64,000 nt of DNA from UBA9732 sp963599445 (GTDB lineage: Bacteria; Spirochaetota; Spirochaetia; Sphaerochaetales; Sphaerochaetaceae): positions 1 through 64,000 of the forward strand of contig CAVBWZ010000005.1 in NCBI GenBank assembly GCA_963599445.1. Reading direction: 5' to 3'. How positions within the stretch are numbered: the stretch's first letter is position 1; each line of letters opens with the position of its first letter. Positions 17,090 through 25,579 of the stretch are shown piece by piece. Made by a program: the position numbers and the translations under genes. The notes beneath the pieces were generated by a model. It saw only the letters and a list, made by a program, of their open reading frames with translations, had not been told where the DNA came from and did not search any database.

Positions 17090-17153
17090 AGGAACTCTCC
17101 GTAAGAGAACTCGTTCTCCAAGTCCATTGGTTTACTTCTTCCTTCCCAATTGG

Positions 17154-17182
17154 ATTGTACACCACGAGTTGGCAAAACACAA
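17154..17182 (-). promoter_or_regulatory. Promoter of the lipoprotein-like gene
   Basis: TTGTGT, a 17-nt spacer and TACAAT on the minus strand, about 65 nt upstream of the TTG start. Confidence 0.45.
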
Positions 17183-17418
17183 TTGAAAGGATGCGGTGAG
17201 GATTACGCAAAGACTTAGGATTGAAAGAAATGGCAGTTCTATTGTTCTATTGGGAATCAATTATCCTTTGGAATTCTTCGACATTCAGGGAAGCGCATTT
17301 GGCGATGGTTTGGGTTGTCCAATAGGTGTCCATGAGGCGCGAAGAACGACTTTATGGACCAATCTCAGGTCCATGTCTCAAGAAAAGACGAACTACGGAC
17401 CTAAACGGGCAGGATGCT

Positions 17419-17498
17419 TTTCTTCATTTCTACGAATTTTGGGCGTTTATGAAGAAAATTTCCTTCAGTAAAACCGTTTTTCTCGTTTACTGAAGAAA
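17419..17498. repeat. 80-bp dispersed double-hairpin element, copy A
   Basis: TTTCTTCAT at 17419 pairs with ATGAAGAAA at 17449; CTTCAGTAAA near 17463 pairs with TTTACTGAAG at 17486. Copy C at 60930 has the same three blocks at identical spacings (30 and 38 nt). Confidence 0.55.
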
Positions 17499-17561
17499 CT
17501 TCATGGCAAAGAAAACGATGGACATATCGTCATGCAACCTTAAGCTTCTTAGTTTTTCAAC

Positions 17562-17578
17562 TTTTTTTTATAATAGAA
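17562..17578 (+). promoter_or_regulatory. ROK promoter -10 region and candidate autoregulatory site
   Basis: TTTTTTTATAATAGAAA contains a perfect TATAAT at 17568-17573 and closely matches the two sites at 23931-23969 upstream of the sugar ABC operon. It lies 18 nt before the ROK start codon. Confidence 0.5.
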
Positions 17579-17596
17579 ATATCGTATCATTCAAGC

Positions 17597-18832
17597 ATGA
17601 AGACGAACGAGAAGACATCTGACCTTGCAGTGCTATCCATACTAAAGCTCATAAAGGACAACAGCTCCGTATCACAGGCAAAGCTTGCAGAAGGAACGGG
17701 CTATTCAAGGTCAACGATCTCCATAAACTGTGAAAAGCTGCTTAGAGAAAACCTCATCGTCGCAAACAGCGAGTCAACTCCAAACAAGAAGAAGAACGTA
17801 GAGTTCATGCTCAACAATGAGCTTGGATATATCATAGGAATAGGCATGGGAGGCACGACATGCAGGGTTGGAATCTATAACCTAGGATGCGAACTCATAG
17901 AAATCACACGCAATCCCGTAGACCTCATAAGAGGTCCAGAAGCCACACTCAACATGATTTGTCAGCAGATAGATTCCCTACTTGCCAAATACAGGACTGC
18001 AAGCAAAAAACTCCTCGGAATTGGAATGGGAATCCCTTCTCCAATAAAATACGAAGAAGGTGTGGCATTCCACCCCGCATTCATGCCAGGATGGCATCTT
18101 TTCAGGATAAAGGACATCCTTCAAGACAAATACAAATGCCCCGCATTCATAGACAACGAAGTCAATACAATGGCATTGGAGGAATACACGGCAAAGCGCA
18201 GTGAAAAACCCAAGTCGTTGCTTTGCATAAAGATAGGAACAGGGATAGGAGCTGGGCTCATCTTCAATGGAACTATCTACAGAGGAGAGAACGGAGGAGG
18301 CGGCAACCTTGGACACATCATTGCGAGCGGAAACAAGAAGAAGTGCAAATGCGGAAGCACTGGATGCATAGAATCCATTGCAAGCGTACCTGCAATAATC
18401 GAATATGCAGAGGAGTCCTGCAGCTCCGTACATGATTCAGTCCTCCGTTTAACACTTGAAAAAAAAGCCCACCTGACCCTCCAGGACATCAAAGACTGTG
18501 CAGACCAAGGGGATAGGATTGCATTGTCCACGATAAAGAAGGCAGGGCAGGACATAGGAGGCGTACTTGGTCAGCTCACAACGTTTCTTGATCCAGGGTG
18601 CATAATAATAGCAGGAAGAGCCAAGCTTCTTGGCCCAAACTACCTGTACTACATACGCCATGCAATAAACAACCAAGCCTCCATGTGGACGGGGCCGGAT
18701 TTCTCCGTTGAGTTCTCGGAGCTGGACGACGACTCCTCCGCAACCGGAGCGGCAAGACTGTGCATAGGAGAACTGTTCGACAGAAGGTTCATCCTACAGG
18801 CGCAGCAAGCACCTACACCTGCAGGTATGTAG
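17597..18832 (+). CDS. ROK-family transcriptional repressor (NagC/XylR type)
   Basis: 411 residues: an N-terminal winged helix (about 10-70; VSQAKLAEGTGYSRSTISINC) and a ROK domain with the ATP-loop-like GIGMGGTTCRVGIYN, GIGMGIPSPI, the EVNTMALEEY segment and the zinc/ROK signature around GNLGHIIASGNKKKCKCGSTGCIES (His plus CxCGxxGC). NagC-type proteins bind a sugar and release DNA. It faces the sugar ABC operon, and its last 20 nt overlap that operon's final gene tail-to-tail. A shared A/T-rich site at both promoters suggests it controls itself and the operon. Confidence 0.9.
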   Translation: MKTNEKTSDLAVLSILKLIKDNSSVSQAKLAEGTGYSRSTISINCEKLLRENLIVANSESTPNKKKNVEFMLNNELGYIIGIGMGGTTCRVGIYNLGCELIEITRNPVDLIRGPEATLNMICQQIDSLLAKYRTASKKLLGIGMGIPSPIKYEEGVAFHPAFMPGWHLFRIKDILQDKYKCPAFIDNEVNTMALEEYTAKRSEKPKSLLCIKIGTGIGAGLIFNGTIYRGENGGGGNLGHIIASGNKKKCKCGSTGCIESIASVPAIIEYAEESCSSVHDSVLRLTLEKKAHLTLQDIKDCADQGDRIALSTIKKAGQDIGGVLGQLTTFLDPGCIIIAGRAKLLGPNYLYYIRHAINNQASMWTGPDFSVEFSELDDDSSATGAARLCIGELFDRRFILQAQQAPTPAGM

Positions 18833-19814
18833 CGTTTCCATAAAGGTTGGACACGGTCTCAAGGGTGAGCCGTGCATCAAAAGCATCAACCTTGAAGGGC
18901 TTCCCAGTTATCAAACAATCAATGAAATCGTCCAATTCCCTTTGATATGCGTTGTTGTATGCAACGGGGTCGAGCTCCTTTGCATCGAACGAGACGCAGA
19001 CTTCACCATCCTGCACCAACCTCAGGGCCCCAGGGGTGTTCCCTGTGTTCCATTCGATGCACCCGGAGGTGCCGCTTATGATGAAACTTGAAAACAACGG
19101 ATACCCCTTGGGCATCAGATGGCTTGAGAATACAGTGGACACCACTCCGCTGCCGTATGTCAGCACCGCACAGGTGGAAGAGGAACCCGGCTTCTCTCCA
19201 ATCCCCGATATATACGACTTGAAGGACACAGGACTGCCAAAAAGCCAGTTGGAGAAATCAAGGTCATGGACGGACAGGTCAAGTAAGGTCCCACCGCTTT
19301 GGCTGTTGTTCTGGAGCCAGTTGTTCCACGACCACATTGGAGCGTCTGACAACCTATGGATCTCCATTGAGATTGGTCTGCCTATGGCACCGTTCCCAAC
19401 AAGCTCCTTGGCTTTCGCGAATTGGGGCATGAACCGGCAGACATGAGCAACCATAAGTCTCCTGTTGCACCTCTGGGATGCCTCGATCATTGCATTGGCG
19501 TCATCCAACGTCGTTGCAATTGGTTTCTCGACGATTACATGCGAGCCTTGCTCCATGGCCTGCACAGCATATTGCCTATGCAAGATGCTTGGAAGGCATA
19601 CATCCACGAAATCAACGGAACCACCAGCCTTTGCCATCTCGTCAAGAGAGCCAAAAACCTTACATCCTGCCTTTTCTGCAAGCTTGGAGGCCTTCTCTAA
19701 ATTGGAATCCACTATTCCCGTAATCCTCACCTTTGGATTTTTCAAATAGCAGTCCAAATGCGTGGAACCCATGAAACCAGCCCCAACGATACAACCAGTA
19801 AGAATCCTCTCCAT
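18813..19814 (-). CDS. Gfo/Idh/MocA-family oxidoreductase
   Basis: 333 residues. N-terminal NAD(P) Rossmann fold with GCIVGAGFMGSTHLD, the conserved EKPIATT (Lys/Pro) near residue 95, and a C-terminal alpha/beta substrate domain with the D-x2-HDLDFSNWL motif containing the catalytic Asp/His pair. It oxidises or reduces a sugar or inositol-like substrate. The ATG at 19814 is chosen from several in-frame starts because GGAGG lies about 10 nt upstream. It is the last gene of the sugar operon. Confidence 0.85.
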   Translation of the reverse strand: MERILTGCIVGAGFMGSTHLDCYLKNPKVRITGIVDSNLEKASKLAEKAGCKVFGSLDEMAKAGGSVDFVDVCLPSILHRQYAVQAMEQGSHVIVEKPIATTLDDANAMIEASQRCNRRLMVAHVCRFMPQFAKAKELVGNGAIGRPISMEIHRLSDAPMWSWNNWLQNNSQSGGTLLDLSVHDLDFSNWLFGSPVSFKSYISGIGEKPGSSSTCAVLTYGSGVVSTVFSSHLMPKGYPLFSSFIISGTSGCIEWNTGNTPGALRLVQDGEVCVSFDAKELDPVAYNNAYQRELDDFIDCLITGKPFKVDAFDARLTLETVSNLYGNATYLQV

Positions 19815-19838
19815 TCCTTCCATTCCTCCGTGCAAGAC

Positions 19839-20672
19839 TCAATGCGAATTCAAATACTCGACGGCATAGGAGATTGCGCTTTCAGGACTCTCATCCCCTT
19901 CCCTTCTGTCCAGCTCTATCTCAATCGTAAGTGGTTCTTCGTAGCCAAGCTCCCTTATCCTCTCAAGGAGCCTAGGCATATCGACATCCCCCTTCCCTAT
20001 TGGCACCTCTATTCCAAGCTCCTTTCCGTTCGTGGGGTACTTTCCGTCCTTTATATGAACGCCAAGCAGATACTTTCCAAGAACCTTGAGTGAGTCAACG
20101 GCATTGCCTTTGCCGTACATGACAAGATTGGCAGGGTCAAGGTTTATGCCCACATTGTCATAACCAATGTCCTGAATCGTCCTAAGAAGCGTCACAGGCG
20201 TCTCCTGTCCGGTCTCGAAACAGAAGTACTGTCCATTGACCTTGCAGTACGAAGCTACATCCTTCAAGGCACTCACCAACGAAGCATACAAGGGGTCGTC
20301 CATGTTCTCTGGAATGAAACCCGCATGGGTCGCTATCCTGTCAACGCCAATCAGCTTTGCAAAATCCGATGCCTTTTTCATTATGCCTACACGCTCGTCC
20401 CTCACCGCCAACGGTACAAGACCAATCGTAGAAGGACCACCCACGAAGTTCCACTCGCACTTGCCGGGCCAACCAGCCCACAGCAGTGTCACCCTAACCC
20501 CAAATTCCTTGCAGTACTTGTTTATGAGATCGGCGTTCTCCTTGGTATACAGCTCAGGTACATAGGTCGATACCTGACAGGTCTTGAATCCAAGGTCCAC
20601 AACCCTTTTCAAAAGCTTTTCAATGTTCTCCTGGCAATCCAGTTTGATAAGAAGTCCAAGTTCGTTTTTCAT
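19839..20672 (-). CDS. Sugar phosphate isomerase/epimerase (xylose isomerase-like TIM barrel)
   Basis: 277 residues of the AP-endonuclease-2/xylose-isomerase-like TIM-barrel family. Metal-ligand strands are recognisable: ATHAGFIP (His), CFETGQE (Glu), NLDPANL (Asp), GVHIKDGKY (His) and TIEIELDR (Glu). It probably isomerises or epimerises the imported sugar or its oxidised form made by the neighbouring Gfo/Idh enzyme. It sits 24 nt from the Gfo/Idh gene and follows the permeases. Confidence 0.85.
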   Translation of the reverse strand: MKNELGLLIKLDCQENIEKLLKRVVDLGFKTCQVSTYVPELYTKENADLINKYCKEFGVRVTLLWAGWPGKCEWNFVGGPSTIGLVPLAVRDERVGIMKKASDFAKLIGVDRIATHAGFIPENMDDPLYASLVSALKDVASYCKVNGQYFCFETGQETPVTLLRTIQDIGYDNVGINLDPANLVMYGKGNAVDSLKVLGKYLLGVHIKDGKYPTNGKELGIEVPIGKGDVDMPRLLERIRELGYEEPLTIEIELDRREGDESPESAISYAVEYLNSH

Positions 20673-20697
20673 TTTCTCTCCTTTTTTCGTTTGGGAA

Positions 20698-21555
20698 TCA
20701 GCCCTTCACCGCTCCCATCGTCATACCTCTAACGAGGCCTTTCTGTACAAAGCAATAGAAAATCACTATTGGAATCAATGCCAGAACCGCCGTAGCGGTG
20801 AGGCCTCCCCAATCTATGCTTTCATAGCTCACCCATCCATATACGCCAAGAGGCAGGGTTTTGGTCTTTCGCCCTGTGAGAATCAATGCATACAGGAATT
20901 CGTTCCAACTGTAGTTGAACGAGAATATGGCCGTAGTGGCTATTCCCGGCGCCGATATTGGAATGATTATGTGCCAGAACGCACCAAAATAAGTGCAGCC
21001 GTCTATGAGGCCCGACTCCTCAAGCTCGAACGGAATATCAAGGAAGTAGGACCTCATCATCCAAATGCCAAATCCAAGGATTATCGTAAGATGCATTATC
21101 ACAAGCGATATATGGGTGTCCGTAAGGTGCAGCTTCCTGAAAAGGATGAAGAACGGGATTATGAACGTAATCTGCGGCACGATTCTGGTTGAAAGCACTC
21201 CCATGAGCATAAGGCTTGAGCCCTTTGGTCTGTAGTACTTGCGGGAAAGTATATAGGCAGCGGGAACGGCTAGGACCATTCCAATGGCCATGGAGGACAC
21301 CGCTATGATTACGGAGTTGAAGCAGTACTTTAGGAAGTCGCTGTTGTTCCATACCATTGCATAGTTGCTTAGAGTAAGCCTTGAAAACAGAACAGGAGGA
21401 TATGCAAGTGCATCCACTTTGGTCTTGAAGGACATGAGCACGGTCCAGACCAAAGGGAACATGTACACTAGCACGAACGCCACCATAAGTATGGTCCTGA
21501 CAATCTTGTGCCTTCTATGTCTTGCATTCAGCGAGTATAGTTTTTCACTGGTCAA
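20698..21555 (-). CDS. Carbohydrate ABC transporter permease (MalG-like)
   Basis: 285 residues with six predicted membrane helices and the EAA loop ESGLIDGCTYFGAFWHIIIP (about 190-209) that contacts the ATPase. The start is a TTG with GGAGG 8 nt upstream, and the gene overlaps the upstream permease by 11 nt. It forms the inner-membrane channel with the MalF-like subunit. No ATPase gene is in this operon, so a shared MsmX/UgpC-type ATPase encoded elsewhere is expected. Confidence 0.9.
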   Translation of the reverse strand: MTSEKLYSLNARHRRHKIVRTILMVAFVLVYMFPLVWTVLMSFKTKVDALAYPPVLFSRLTLSNYAMVWNNSDFLKYCFNSVIIAVSSMAIGMVLAVPAAYILSRKYYRPKGSSLMLMGVLSTRIVPQITFIIPFFILFRKLHLTDTHISLVIMHLTIILGFGIWMMRSYFLDIPFELEESGLIDGCTYFGAFWHIIIPISAPGIATTAIFSFNYSWNEFLYALILTGRKTKTLPLGVYGWVSYESIDWGGLTATAVLALIPIVIFYCFVQKGLVRGMTMGAVKG

Positions 21556-22447
21556 AGTTTATACCTCCACATCTTATGAGAACGTAGGCGATTATGCCTA
21601 TGAATAGGCTTAGGATGATTGCGTTCGCAGAACCATAGCCCATCTTCAGGAATCCAAAGCTGTTGAGATATGTGTATATGGACAAAGTCTCTGTAGCGGA
21701 ACCAGGACCGCCTCTTGTGAGGATCTGTGTGAAATCGAACTCCTTTGCAGTGTCTATCGTCTGGAAAAGCACTGCCACGAAGAAGACCGGCCTTATCAGA
21801 GGAAGCTTGATCTTCCAGAGTATCTGCCATGAACTTGCGCCATCTATCTTTGCAGCGTCCAGGACATCGTCGCTCACGGAAAGCAACCCCGTGTAGAACA
21901 CCATGACCATGAACGGAACCTTGCACCATGTCACCACTGCAGCGACAGACGGCAGGGCCTGCTCCGCCCCATATATCCATTTCTGAGGCGCAACTCCAAC
22001 CAGTTCCAGAAGATAGTTCAGAATGCCCAATGTGGGGCTGTACATTATACGCCACATGAAAGCGGTGGTTATAGGAGTTAGCATTATGGGCAAAAGGAAG
22101 ATGCCCCTGCACAACTTGGCCCCATAGAAATCGCTTGTCAACGCCAAAGCTATTGCAAACCCAAGTAGAGTCTCCGCAGAGACCACCATAAGGGTGAATA
22201 CGATTGTACGTCCAAACGAAGCAAGGAACCTTTCGTCCTTGAAGAGTTCAATGTAGTTCCTAAAACCAACGAAGGTCTGCGCTTCAGGCCTAGGAAGGTA
22301 GTAGTCATAGAAACTCGTCTTGAGGGTGTCAAGAATAGGGAGAAGGTTTATTGCAAACAACAGAACAAGGCCAGGAGCCAACATAGCCAACCTGAAGCGT
22401 TTCAGCTGCCTTTCCCTAAGCGTTGCATTTCTTTTGAATAGAATCAT
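21545..22447 (-). CDS. Carbohydrate ABC transporter permease (MalF-like)
   Basis: About 300 residues, six membrane helices and the EAA loop DAAKIDGASSWQILWKIKLP. It is the partner of the MalG-like subunit. Neither the ATG at 22447 nor the in-frame ATG at 22465 has a ribosome-binding site. The second lies right at the foot of the hairpin at 22467-22498, so translation here may be weak or coupled to RNA processing, which would keep permease levels below those of the binding protein. Confidence 0.85.
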   Translation of the reverse strand: MILFKRNATLRERQLKRFRLAMLAPGLVLLFAINLLPILDTLKTSFYDYYLPRPEAQTFVGFRNYIELFKDERFLASFGRTIVFTLMVVSAETLLGFAIALALTSDFYGAKLCRGIFLLPIMLTPITTAFMWRIMYSPTLGILNYLLELVGVAPQKWIYGAEQALPSVAAVVTWCKVPFMVMVFYTGLLSVSDDVLDAAKIDGASSWQILWKIKLPLIRPVFFVAVLFQTIDTAKEFDFTQILTRGGPGSATETLSIYTYLNSFGFLKMGYGSANAIILSLFIGIIAYVLIRCGGINFDQ

Positions 22448-22466
22448 ATCAGCACATAAAACCATA

Positions 22467-22498
22467 GGTCTGGACCTTCAGGAGAGAGGGTCCAGACC
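22467..22498 (-). other. Intercistronic hairpin between binding protein and permease
   Basis: Perfect 10-bp stem GGTCTGGACC/GGTCCAGACC with a 12-nt loop and no U-tract. It is a likely RNA-stabilising or processing hairpin 3' of the binding-protein gene, as at malE-malF. Confidence 0.6.
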
Positions 22499-22510
22499 AT
22501 GTGAATCCGT

Positions 22511-23866
22511 TTACTTATCCTGGAAAAGGATATCCACCTTCTTCACAGTCTCATCCATGAGAGCCTGTACATCGACTTCCTTCTGGATCATGAGGTTGAA
22601 GGCCGTACCAATCACATCAAGATACTCTTCGTTTCTGGAGATGAGAGGGAATGTGACCTCCGGAACCTCTGCTGCAAGTGCCGCCGAAAAAGCGCTGAGC
22701 CAGGAAGCAGGATACTTGGATGCAAGCTCTTCGCTCTGGAAAGCGGAGACACGAGCCGATATTCCTCCTTCTATTGCAAGCTTGAGGCTTGTCTCAGGAC
22801 ATGTAAGCCACTGGAGGAGAAGGAATGCAGCTTCCTTGTGCTGTGAACTTGAACTCATGGACATTGCCCAAGCACCACCAGTTGGCTTCGAACCAGCAGG
22901 ACCTGCCGGCATTGGAGCATATCCAACCTTGCCAGCGACCGTTGATGCCGTTGGATCCTCGAACTGACTCATGAACACGCTCATGTCAAGGTACATTGGA
23001 ACCTTTCCCTGCTGGAAGTCCGATACGCACTCGTACCATGTGTAGTTCTCTATCCCCGCTGGGCCATAGAGCCTTGCAAGCCTTGTGTACATATCCGCAC
23101 CGGCGACTGCCTCTGGACTGTTGAATACAGCATAGTTGTAGTCCATGGAATCTCCAATCCTTCCACCATAGGACCAGATCACACCGGTACAGTTGGACAC
23201 AGTATGTATCTTCTGACCTCTGAGGAGGATACCACCGGCATACTTGGTTTTGAGCAGCTTGGCCGCTTCTTCAAGCTCATCGAACGTTTCAGGGACCTTG
23301 AGGCCTAGCTCTTCAAAGATATCGGCCCTATAGAAAAGCATCTGCTTCTCGCCGGATACAGGGATTGCATAGAGATGGTCGTCCACCGTAAAAGCTATCT
23401 TCCATGACGGTGCTATGTCGGCCAAATCGTACTTGTCCATATTGACGAGGTCAGACCTCTTGAACCATTCGTCAAGGTTCTCGATCCAACCAGCCTGAGC
23501 TGCCTGCGTGCATACGGAATCCATCATGACAAGGTCGAACTCGCCGGTTCCCGACGAAAGGTCAACAAGGCGTTTGTTCATGAACTCGTCCTGTGCAAAG
23601 TCTTCTATTATGACCTTCATACCGGTCTTCTCTTCGAACTCGTCAATGACAAGTCTTATGGTCTCGGTATAGACGTGCTTGTTCATTCCAAGATGAAGCT
23701 CAGTGCCGGCGAACTGCTTCCAGGCAATCCCATCCGCATCCTTTGTCATATCTACCTTCGCAGCTGTTTCGTTTCCACCCTGTGCAAAAACAGGAACAGC
23801 AATGAACATGATGCAAAGTACCAGTACAACGGCCAATGCACTCTTTCTTCCAGCTTTAAAGAACAT
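22511..23866 (-). CDS. Carbohydrate ABC transporter substrate-binding protein
   Basis: 451 residues of the extracellular solute-binding family 1. A Sec signal peptide (about 1-29) ends AVPVFAQGG, without a lipobox cysteine. The mature part has the family pattern (VIDEFEEKTGMKV, LVMMDSVCTQAAQAGW, and an AWAMSMSSSSQHKEAAFLLLQWL block). First gene of the operon, preceded by a good ribosome-binding site (AGAGGAGG). It captures a sugar in the periplasm. The ligand is unknown, but the downstream isomerase and oxidoreductase suggest a polyol, inositol or unusual hexose. Confidence 0.9.
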   Translation of the reverse strand: MFFKAGRKSALAVVLVLCIMFIAVPVFAQGGNETAAKVDMTKDADGIAWKQFAGTELHLGMNKHVYTETIRLVIDEFEEKTGMKVIIEDFAQDEFMNKRLVDLSSGTGEFDLVMMDSVCTQAAQAGWIENLDEWFKRSDLVNMDKYDLADIAPSWKIAFTVDDHLYAIPVSGEKQMLFYRADIFEELGLKVPETFDELEEAAKLLKTKYAGGILLRGQKIHTVSNCTGVIWSYGGRIGDSMDYNYAVFNSPEAVAGADMYTRLARLYGPAGIENYTWYECVSDFQQGKVPMYLDMSVFMSQFEDPTASTVAGKVGYAPMPAGPAGSKPTGGAWAMSMSSSSQHKEAAFLLLQWLTCPETSLKLAIEGGISARVSAFQSEELASKYPASWLSAFSAALAAEVPEVTFPLISRNEEYLDVIGTAFNLMIQKEVDVQALMDETVKKVDILFQDK

Positions 23867-23894
23867 AGTCTTTCCTCCTCTTGTTTATGATTCA

Positions 23895-23923
23895 ATCATC
23901 AAGGAGGATTTTTCATTTGTCAA
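23895..23923 (-). promoter_or_regulatory. Promoter of the sugar ABC operon
   Basis: TTGACA, a 17-nt spacer and GATGAT on the minus strand. The leader is about 25 nt. The two A/T-rich repeats at 23931-23969 lie just upstream of the -35 box. Confidence 0.6.
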
Positions 23924-23930
23924 CAATTAT

Positions 23931-23969
23931 TTTTCGATTATAAAAAAATTATTTTCGATTATAAAAAAA
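23931..23969. repeat. Two direct copies of an 18-bp site (candidate ROK operator)
   Basis: TTTTCGATTATAAAAAAA occurs at 23931-23948 and again at 23952-23969, exactly 21 bp (two helical turns) apart. On the minus strand each reads TTTTTTTATAATCGAAAA, matching the site at the ROK promoter (17562-17578). Confidence 0.6.
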
Positions 23970-24053
23970 TCTCAGCAGAATCTCACCAATCCAGAATTCC
24001 TTTCATTATCGATTAATTCACACGGCAATGTTATCATGCAAGCAGGAGTCGAA

Positions 24054-24494
24054 ATGTCGAAAACGTCGTTCAAGGTCTATTGCATCGAAAACTATTCAAA
24101 CCATGAAAGAATCCCTTCAACGGAAGTCTTCAGGCTTTTCGAGTCCTCTGGCATTCTTGAACAGCTGGACACTGACTATGAAGATCTCCACGAAATGGGC
24201 AAAGAATGGCTCATGAACTATTTCGATGAATGGATGTACAACCAAGAACTTGAGTCAAAGAACATGTTCAGCAGCCACCATCTGGTAAAGATTGCAATCC
24301 TCCCCATGGTAATAGAGCTCTTGGCAAAGGAACACGAGATATCAGAAGATCAAGCGTTGAAGGTTCTCTACACCTCACATATAGGGTCTGCATTGGACGA
24401 CGATTCTCTGGGTCTTTATGGGCAAGGTCCCATCTACCTACAGTCCTTGATTGACGAAGAGATTGCATCGAATCCTTCTCTTATCCCCAAATGA
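24054..24494 (+). CDS. DUF3791-like protein with a second antitoxin-like half
   Basis: 146 residues. Residues 1-65 resemble DUF3791 (FKVYCIENYSNHERIPSTEV, then a YEDLHEMGKEWL motif). Residues 75-146 look like the small helical proteins that often accompany it (IELLAKEHEISEDQALKVLY, then GLYGQGPIYLQSLI). In other genomes these are usually two separate short genes beside a DUF3990 gene; here they appear fused. The start is the ATG with AGGAG 5 nt upstream. Its end converges to within 19 bp of the next gene. Probably part of a toxin-antitoxin-like module. Assignment is from memory of family patterns. Confidence 0.6.
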   Translation: MSKTSFKVYCIENYSNHERIPSTEVFRLFESSGILEQLDTDYEDLHEMGKEWLMNYFDEWMYNQELESKNMFSSHHLVKIAILPMVIELLAKEHEISEDQALKVLYTSHIGSALDDDSLGLYGQGPIYLQSLIDEEIASNPSLIPK

Positions 24495-24513
24495 AGCAAA
24501 GGAAACAAACACT

Positions 24514-24972
24514 TCACTCCACGACTGAACCTTCTTCGTAGCAGGCGGCTATGTATTCACGGGGCTGGTAGAAAAAATCGGTGTTGTAGTCCTGGATTGC
24601 ATCGTCTATCCATGAAGAATAGACCTCTATGAGTTTGGACACAATGACATCGGTCTCATTTGGAAAGGTTTCCTTTGGAACGGTGTCTTCTATGAGGCGA
24701 GCATAGACCTCGCCTATCGTCCAGTAGTCGGGCACCTCGTATTTGCAAGCGACAACGTTGTCGAATAAGCCTTCTTCAATGCTGCACATTTCAATGAATG
24801 CATCTGCGGTATTTGCAATTGGCTCGCAATGGAAGACATCAGCATACGAATAAATCTGCTTCAGGTTCTTTTCTCCCAAGGCGGCGACGACATAGCTTCT
24901 TTTCTGTCTTTTTTCGCGTCCGATGTACTCTATGAGACTGCAGGTGTAGAACAGGTCGCTGTTGTTCTTCAT
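24514..24972 (-). CDS. Conserved partner of DUF3990 protein
   Basis: 152 residues with the characteristic N-terminus NSDLFYTCSLIEYIGR, a SYADVFHCEPIANTADAF middle and a C-terminal SWIDDAIQDYNTDFFYQPREY. I recognise this as a protein that recurrently precedes or follows DUF3990 genes, of unknown function and possibly the antitoxin. Its ATG lies 1 nt after the DUF3990 stop, so the pair is translationally coupled. All-alpha and acidic, as expected of a neutralising partner. Confidence 0.65.
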   Translation of the reverse strand: MKNNSDLFYTCSLIEYIGREKRQKRSYVVAALGEKNLKQIYSYADVFHCEPIANTADAFIEMCSIEEGLFDNVVACKYEVPDYWTIGEVYARLIEDTVPKETFPNETDVIVSKLIEVYSSWIDDAIQDYNTDFFYQPREYIAACYEEGSVVE

Positions 24973-24973
24973 G

Positions 24974-25426
24974 CTAGACCTCTTTGGCGTCAATGAACTT
25001 CAATGTTTTCAAGGCAGCATCGGTATGGAAACTTATCTGATGCGTTGGATACTTGAATTTGGCCAATGCCCAGAATGCCTCCCTGCTGATTTTTCCATCG
25101 ATGAAATTCTGGACATAGTTGAATATCGTGTCGTTCGCCATAGGGCCTTCCACTACGTCATAGTCGTGGGGCTTCCCCAATCTGCAGGAGACAATGAAAT
25201 CCAACCACTCCTCAGTCATATCGGCAAATGTCTTGGTTCTGAGAGAATCATTTGGAGAGTACTCATAGCTGTTGAGATAGCCAAGGCTACCAAACCTCTT
25301 CGCCCAACGTACCGCCTGCTGTTCAAGCAAAGTACAGTAGAATCCATAATAGAAGTCCTTATTGTTTCTGGATATGATGATACGTGGTTTTTCTATTATC
25401 TCTTTACTTCCATGATAAAGAACCAT
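24974..25426 (-). CDS. DUF3990 protein (ADP-ribosyltransferase-like fold)
   Basis: 150 residues starting MVLYHGSKEIIEKP. DUF3990 proteins are distant members of the ADP-ribosyltransferase superfamily; LYHGS near the N-terminus, DFYYGFYCT and THQISFHTDAAL towards the end are the expected core strands (the H-Y-type motif positions). It may be a toxin that modifies a cellular target, balanced by the coupled downstream protein. The start is chosen at MVLYHG because the 19 residues before it lack a ribosome-binding site and are not family-like. Confidence 0.65.
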   Translation of the reverse strand: MVLYHGSKEIIEKPRIIISRNNKDFYYGFYCTLLEQQAVRWAKRFGSLGYLNSYEYSPNDSLRTKTFADMTEEWLDFIVSCRLGKPHDYDVVEGPMANDTIFNYVQNFIDGKISREAFWALAKFKYPTHQISFHTDAALKTLKFIDAKEV

Positions 25427-25579
25427 GATTACTTTTCTACCTCTACAAAGACTTTCTCTATCCTCTTCAAAGGACGGTATCAATCCAACACCAATCTAAC
25501 ACACAAGAGAGCAAGGGGCAACCTATGGAAGCACCCCTAGGGTTGCACCTGCCATCCCGCAAGTTCAAATACCACAAGT

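Larger units (their letters stand above)
17183..17596. other. Intergenic region before the ROK regulator
   Basis: A 91-codon GTG-started frame at 17196-17471 has no recognisable domain, no ribosome-binding site and runs into the hairpin repeat, so it is not annotated. The region contains the 80-bp hairpin repeat at 17419-17498 and the ROK promoter/operator. Confidence 0.4.

Noticed and set aside
17196..17471. 91-codon frame before the ROK gene.
   Set aside because: GTG start without ribosome-binding site, no recognisable domain, and it runs into the hairpin element.
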